The position numbers and the translations under genes were made by a program. Shown here piece by piece: positions 5,519 to 7,028 of a stretch of DNA of 7,028 bases (the first letter of the stretch is position 1; every line of letters starts with the position of its first letter). Origin of the DNA: Candidatus Uhrbacteria bacterium (GTDB taxonomy: Bacteria > Patescibacteriota > Patescibacteriia > UBA9934); the NCBI GenBank assembly GCA_903891735.1, contig CAITFQ010000010.1, positions 1 through 7,028 of the forward strand. Direction: 5' to 3'. The notes below the pieces were generated by a model, which searched no databases, was not told the DNA's origin, and saw nothing but the letters and a program-made list of their open reading frames with translations.

Positions 5519-5532
5519 GATCACCTCATCCT
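5519..5532 (+). promoter_or_regulatory. 16S rRNA 3'-tail mimic in the era leader (possible Era-binding site)
   Basis: The leader just before the era start codon reads GATCACCTCATCCT. Its first nine bases are identical to the conserved 3' end of 16S rRNA (GAUCACCUCC), the sequence bound by the KH domain of Era. It has anti-Shine-Dalgarno sense, so it cannot recruit ribosomes by Shine-Dalgarno pairing. The match is seen directly; regulation by Era binding is inferred. Confidence 0.4.
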
Positions 5533-6390
5533 ATGAAAAAGTCAGGCTTCGTCAGCATTATCGGCCGCAGTAACGTCGGCAAATCGACACTCTTAAACAG
5601 TCTGGTTGGCAGCAAAGTCTCCATCACCACGCCCAAGCCACAAACCACCCGCCGCCCGATTCAAGGCGTCATCACTAACGACCAGGGCCAAGCCGTGGTC
5701 GTCGACACCCCAGGCTTCATGCAGAAAGCCCGCGACCCACTTACTCAAAAGCTAACTGGCTGGATCAAAGACGCCTTGCGTGACGTCGAACTCGTCATCT
5801 ACGTCGTTGACCCCACCCGCGCCATCGGCGACGAAGAAAAGGCCGCCCAACGCATGATCGAGCACGTCACGATTCCGAAGTTGCTCGTCATCAACAAGAT
5901 GGACGACCCAACCTACCGCTACAACGTCGACTTCTACCGCGACCTGGCCAAAAAGTTTGACGCTTACGTCGAAGTTTCGGCCCTCACCGGCAAGGACGTC
6001 AACCTCATCAAAAAGTGGATCTTCGACAACTTGCCCGAAGGCGAAGCTCACTACCCCGACTTCCAGTTAACCAACCAAAGCCACAAAGAATGGCTAGGTG
6101 AACTGATCCGCGAAAAACTCTTCCTCCGTTTGCGCGAAGAACTCCCCTACACTACCCACGTCGAGGTAGAAGAAATCAACGATCGCCAAGACGGCATGAT
6201 CTACGTTAAAGCCACTATCTTCACCTCCGCCGCTCGCTACAAACCCATGATTATCGGTGCTGGTGCTCGTGGCATCAAAGAAATCGGCCAAGCCACCCGT
6301 CGCGAACTCGAGGCCATCACGGAAAAAAAGTACTACCTCGACCTCCACGTCGAAGTCGACCCAAGTTGGTTGAACCGTTTGGAAATCTAA
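5533..6390 (+). CDS. era: GTPase Era, 30S ribosome assembly factor
   Basis: Era binds the 3' end of 16S rRNA during late 30S maturation and releases after GTP hydrolysis. Its 285 residues match the family length. The GTPase domain has G1 GRSNVGKST (11-19), switch region PKPQTTRR (34-41), G3 DTPG (58-61), G4 NKMD (121-124) and G5 SAL (149-151). The C-terminal KH domain covers roughly 185-275, with IIGAGARGIKEIG (240-252). Two departures are visible: Ser13 replaces the usual Pro of GRPNVGKS, and the KH GxxG loop reads GAGA (242-245), with Ala for the second Gly. The ATG at 5533 gives the standard Era N-terminus. There is no Shine-Dalgarno site. Era is transcribed from its own promoter after the palindromic repeat and ends at a bidirectional terminator. 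Confidence 0.96.
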   Translation: MKKSGFVSIIGRSNVGKSTLLNSLVGSKVSITTPKPQTTRRPIQGVITNDQGQAVVVDTPGFMQKARDPLTQKLTGWIKDALRDVELVIYVVDPTRAIGDEEKAAQRMIEHVTIPKLLVINKMDDPTYRYNVDFYRDLAKKFDAYVEVSALTGKDVNLIKKWIFDNLPEGEAHYPDFQLTNQSHKEWLGELIREKLFLRLREELPYTTHVEVEEINDRQDGMIYVKATIFTSAARYKPMIIGAGARGIKEIGQATRRELEAITEKKYYLDLHVEVDPSWLNRLEI

Positions 6391-6392
6391 AT

Positions 6393-6427
6393 ACAAAAGA
6401 GCCCGCACCGTGCGAGCTCTTTTGTTT
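6393..6427. terminator. Bidirectional Rho-independent terminator between era and the small membrane protein gene
   Basis: ACAAAAGAGC (6393-6402) pairs perfectly with GCTCTTTTGT (6416-6425). Inside, CGCA/TGCG extends the stem after one mismatch, around a 3-base loop. A/T-rich flanks provide T tracts on both strands. It begins 3 bases after the era stop and lies 10 bases beyond the stop of the convergent gene, so it can end both transcripts. Confidence 0.85.
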
Positions 6428-6437
6428 ATAACTTCAA

Positions 6438-6689
6438 TTAATCCTTACGCACGATTCCGACAATCGCACCCATCACTGCACCGAGTACCGTGCCGATGCT
6501 CATTGCACCAACGGACACGTAAGTTGCCACGGCACCGAATTCGCTAGCCACGCTGTACTTGGCGATCAAGGCAATAACTGCACCAAGCACGATGCCACCA
6601 ACCAAACCACACAACGCGCCCAAGAAGGAATTAGCGATCATGCGGAAGAACGGGTCGCTGAAGGTATTGAATTTCATGTCCATTTTCAT
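6438..6689 (-). CDS. Small membrane protein with two glycine-zipper helices
   Basis: The product is 83 residues with an N-terminal cytoplasm-like segment (1-18) and two hydrophobic segments (about 20-43 and 53-80), ending in RKD. Each helix carries a full GxxxGxxxGxxxG register: G24, G28, G32, G36 in the first and G66, G70, G74, G78 in the second. Such zippers pack helices tightly and are seen in oligomeric membrane proteins, channels and surface lipoproteins. Met1, Met3 and Met5 are all possible starts and no Shine-Dalgarno site is visible. It follows the upstream partial gene by about 20 bases on the same strand, suggesting cotranscription. I do not recognise a family; function unknown. Confidence 0.65.
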   Translation of the reverse strand: MKMDMKFNTFSDPFFRMIANSFLGALCGLVGGIVLGAVIALIAKYSVASEFGAVATYVSVGAMSIGTVLGAVMGAIVGIVRKD

Positions 6690-6709
6690 AAGGCAAGGTT
6701 AAGGCAAAA

Positions 6710-6994
6710 TTAATAAGTAATCGCACTAATTGTATACCCCGCTAAGGATTTTACAAGGCTGAGCGTGGATAACATGCTAAAGCCAAGTGACAGCGGCTTG
6801 ATAGATACCTTTAAGATTAGCGGATTTTCCGGGTTCGCCAAAATCACATAATTAGCCAATTCACTGCTCGCCGTCACTGCTCGCACCGTCGTCTCCACCC
6901 CATTAACACTCAACTTATAATTACTCCAATCTGCATCCGCCGTCAGCTTAGTAATGTCCGTATTCGTCGTCGCATCGCTACTTGCCACCCTACC
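6710..6994 (-). CDS. C-terminal fragment of an unidentified protein, cut by the end of the assembly
   Basis: The genomic part gives 94 residues ending at TAA (6710-6712). The first residues, rich in Thr, Ser, Asp and Asn (NTDITKLTADADWSNYKL), then SVNGVETTVRAVTA and VILANPENPLILKVSIKP, look like beta-rich extracellular or repeat-type protein. The last 30 residues are more hydrophobic, though not a clean membrane helix. No family is recognised. The open frame continues through 6995-7027, but those 11 residues (MTGVQTCALRS) are translated sequencing adapter and must be removed; the true start is not in the window. It precedes the glycine-zipper gene on the same strand. Confidence 0.5.
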   Translation of the reverse strand, partial: GRVASSDATTNTDITKLTADADWSNYKLSVNGVETTVRAVTASSELANYVILANPENPLILKVSIKPLSLGFSMLSTLSLVKSLAGYTISAITY

Positions 6995-7028
6995 AGATCG
7001 GAGAGCACACGTCTGAACTCCAGTCACA
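6995..7028. other. Illumina TruSeq adapter sequence, not genomic
   Basis: From AGATCGG at 6995 to CCAGTCAC at 7027 the sequence equals the standard Illumina read-1 (index) adapter, except that one A of GGAAGAGC is missing. The last base would be the first base of the index. Genomic sequence ends at 6994. Confidence 0.96.

Noticed and set aside
6995..7027. GTG start at 7027 for the right-edge gene
   Set aside because: Its first 11 codons are sequencing adapter.
1..7028. CRISPR array, insertion sequence, phage or toxin-antitoxin genes
   Set aside because: No regularly spaced repeats, transposase, integrase or recognisable toxin/antitoxin sequence is seen on either strand.

Overview
The window looks like chromosomal DNA from an uncultivated bacterium, most likely of the Candidate Phyla Radiation (Patescibacteria). 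The clues are the dense gene packing, several genes without a Shine-Dalgarno site, a PduL-type phosphotransacylase, a short TrmH-family methyltransferase, and a surface protein with thrombospondin type 3 calcium repeats. This placement is an inference from gene content. The standard genetic code fits: no in-frame TGA occurs in any gene, and all nine visible stop codons are TAA or TAG.

Left part, minus strand (3152 down to 1): a family 2 glycosyltransferase, a PduL phosphotransacylase, a secreted membrane-anchored thrombospondin type 3 protein, and the first 270 residues of the lipid II flippase MurJ, which runs off the left edge. Gaps are 18, 13 and 3 bases. A strong extended -10 promoter directly before pduL implies a leaderless mRNA that probably also carries the surface protein gene and murJ.

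Middle, minus strand (4142 down to 3186): a TrmH-family RNA methyltransferase followed 8 bases later by tRNA-Arg(CCG) and a terminator. Next comes a 96-residue gene of unknown function with a strong ribosome binding site, its own terminator and codon use unlike its neighbours.

Right part, plus strand (4213 to 6390): an iron-sulfur RNA m5U methyltransferase of the RlmD/TrmA type, diverging from the TrmH-family gene, then a palindromic intergenic repeat and the GTPase gene era. RNA modification (two methyltransferases), a tRNA and ribosome assembly (Era) thus cluster here. The predicted era leader is about 15 bases long and contains a 9-base copy of the 16S rRNA 3' tail that Era proteins bind, which suggests autoregulation.

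Right edge, minus strand (6994 down to 6438): the C-terminal part of an unidentified protein, then a small double glycine-zipper membrane protein that converges on era at a bidirectional terminator. The last 34 bases are an Illumina sequencing adapter, not genome. The assembly therefore ends at 6994, and any protein predicted through that junction has a false N-terminus.
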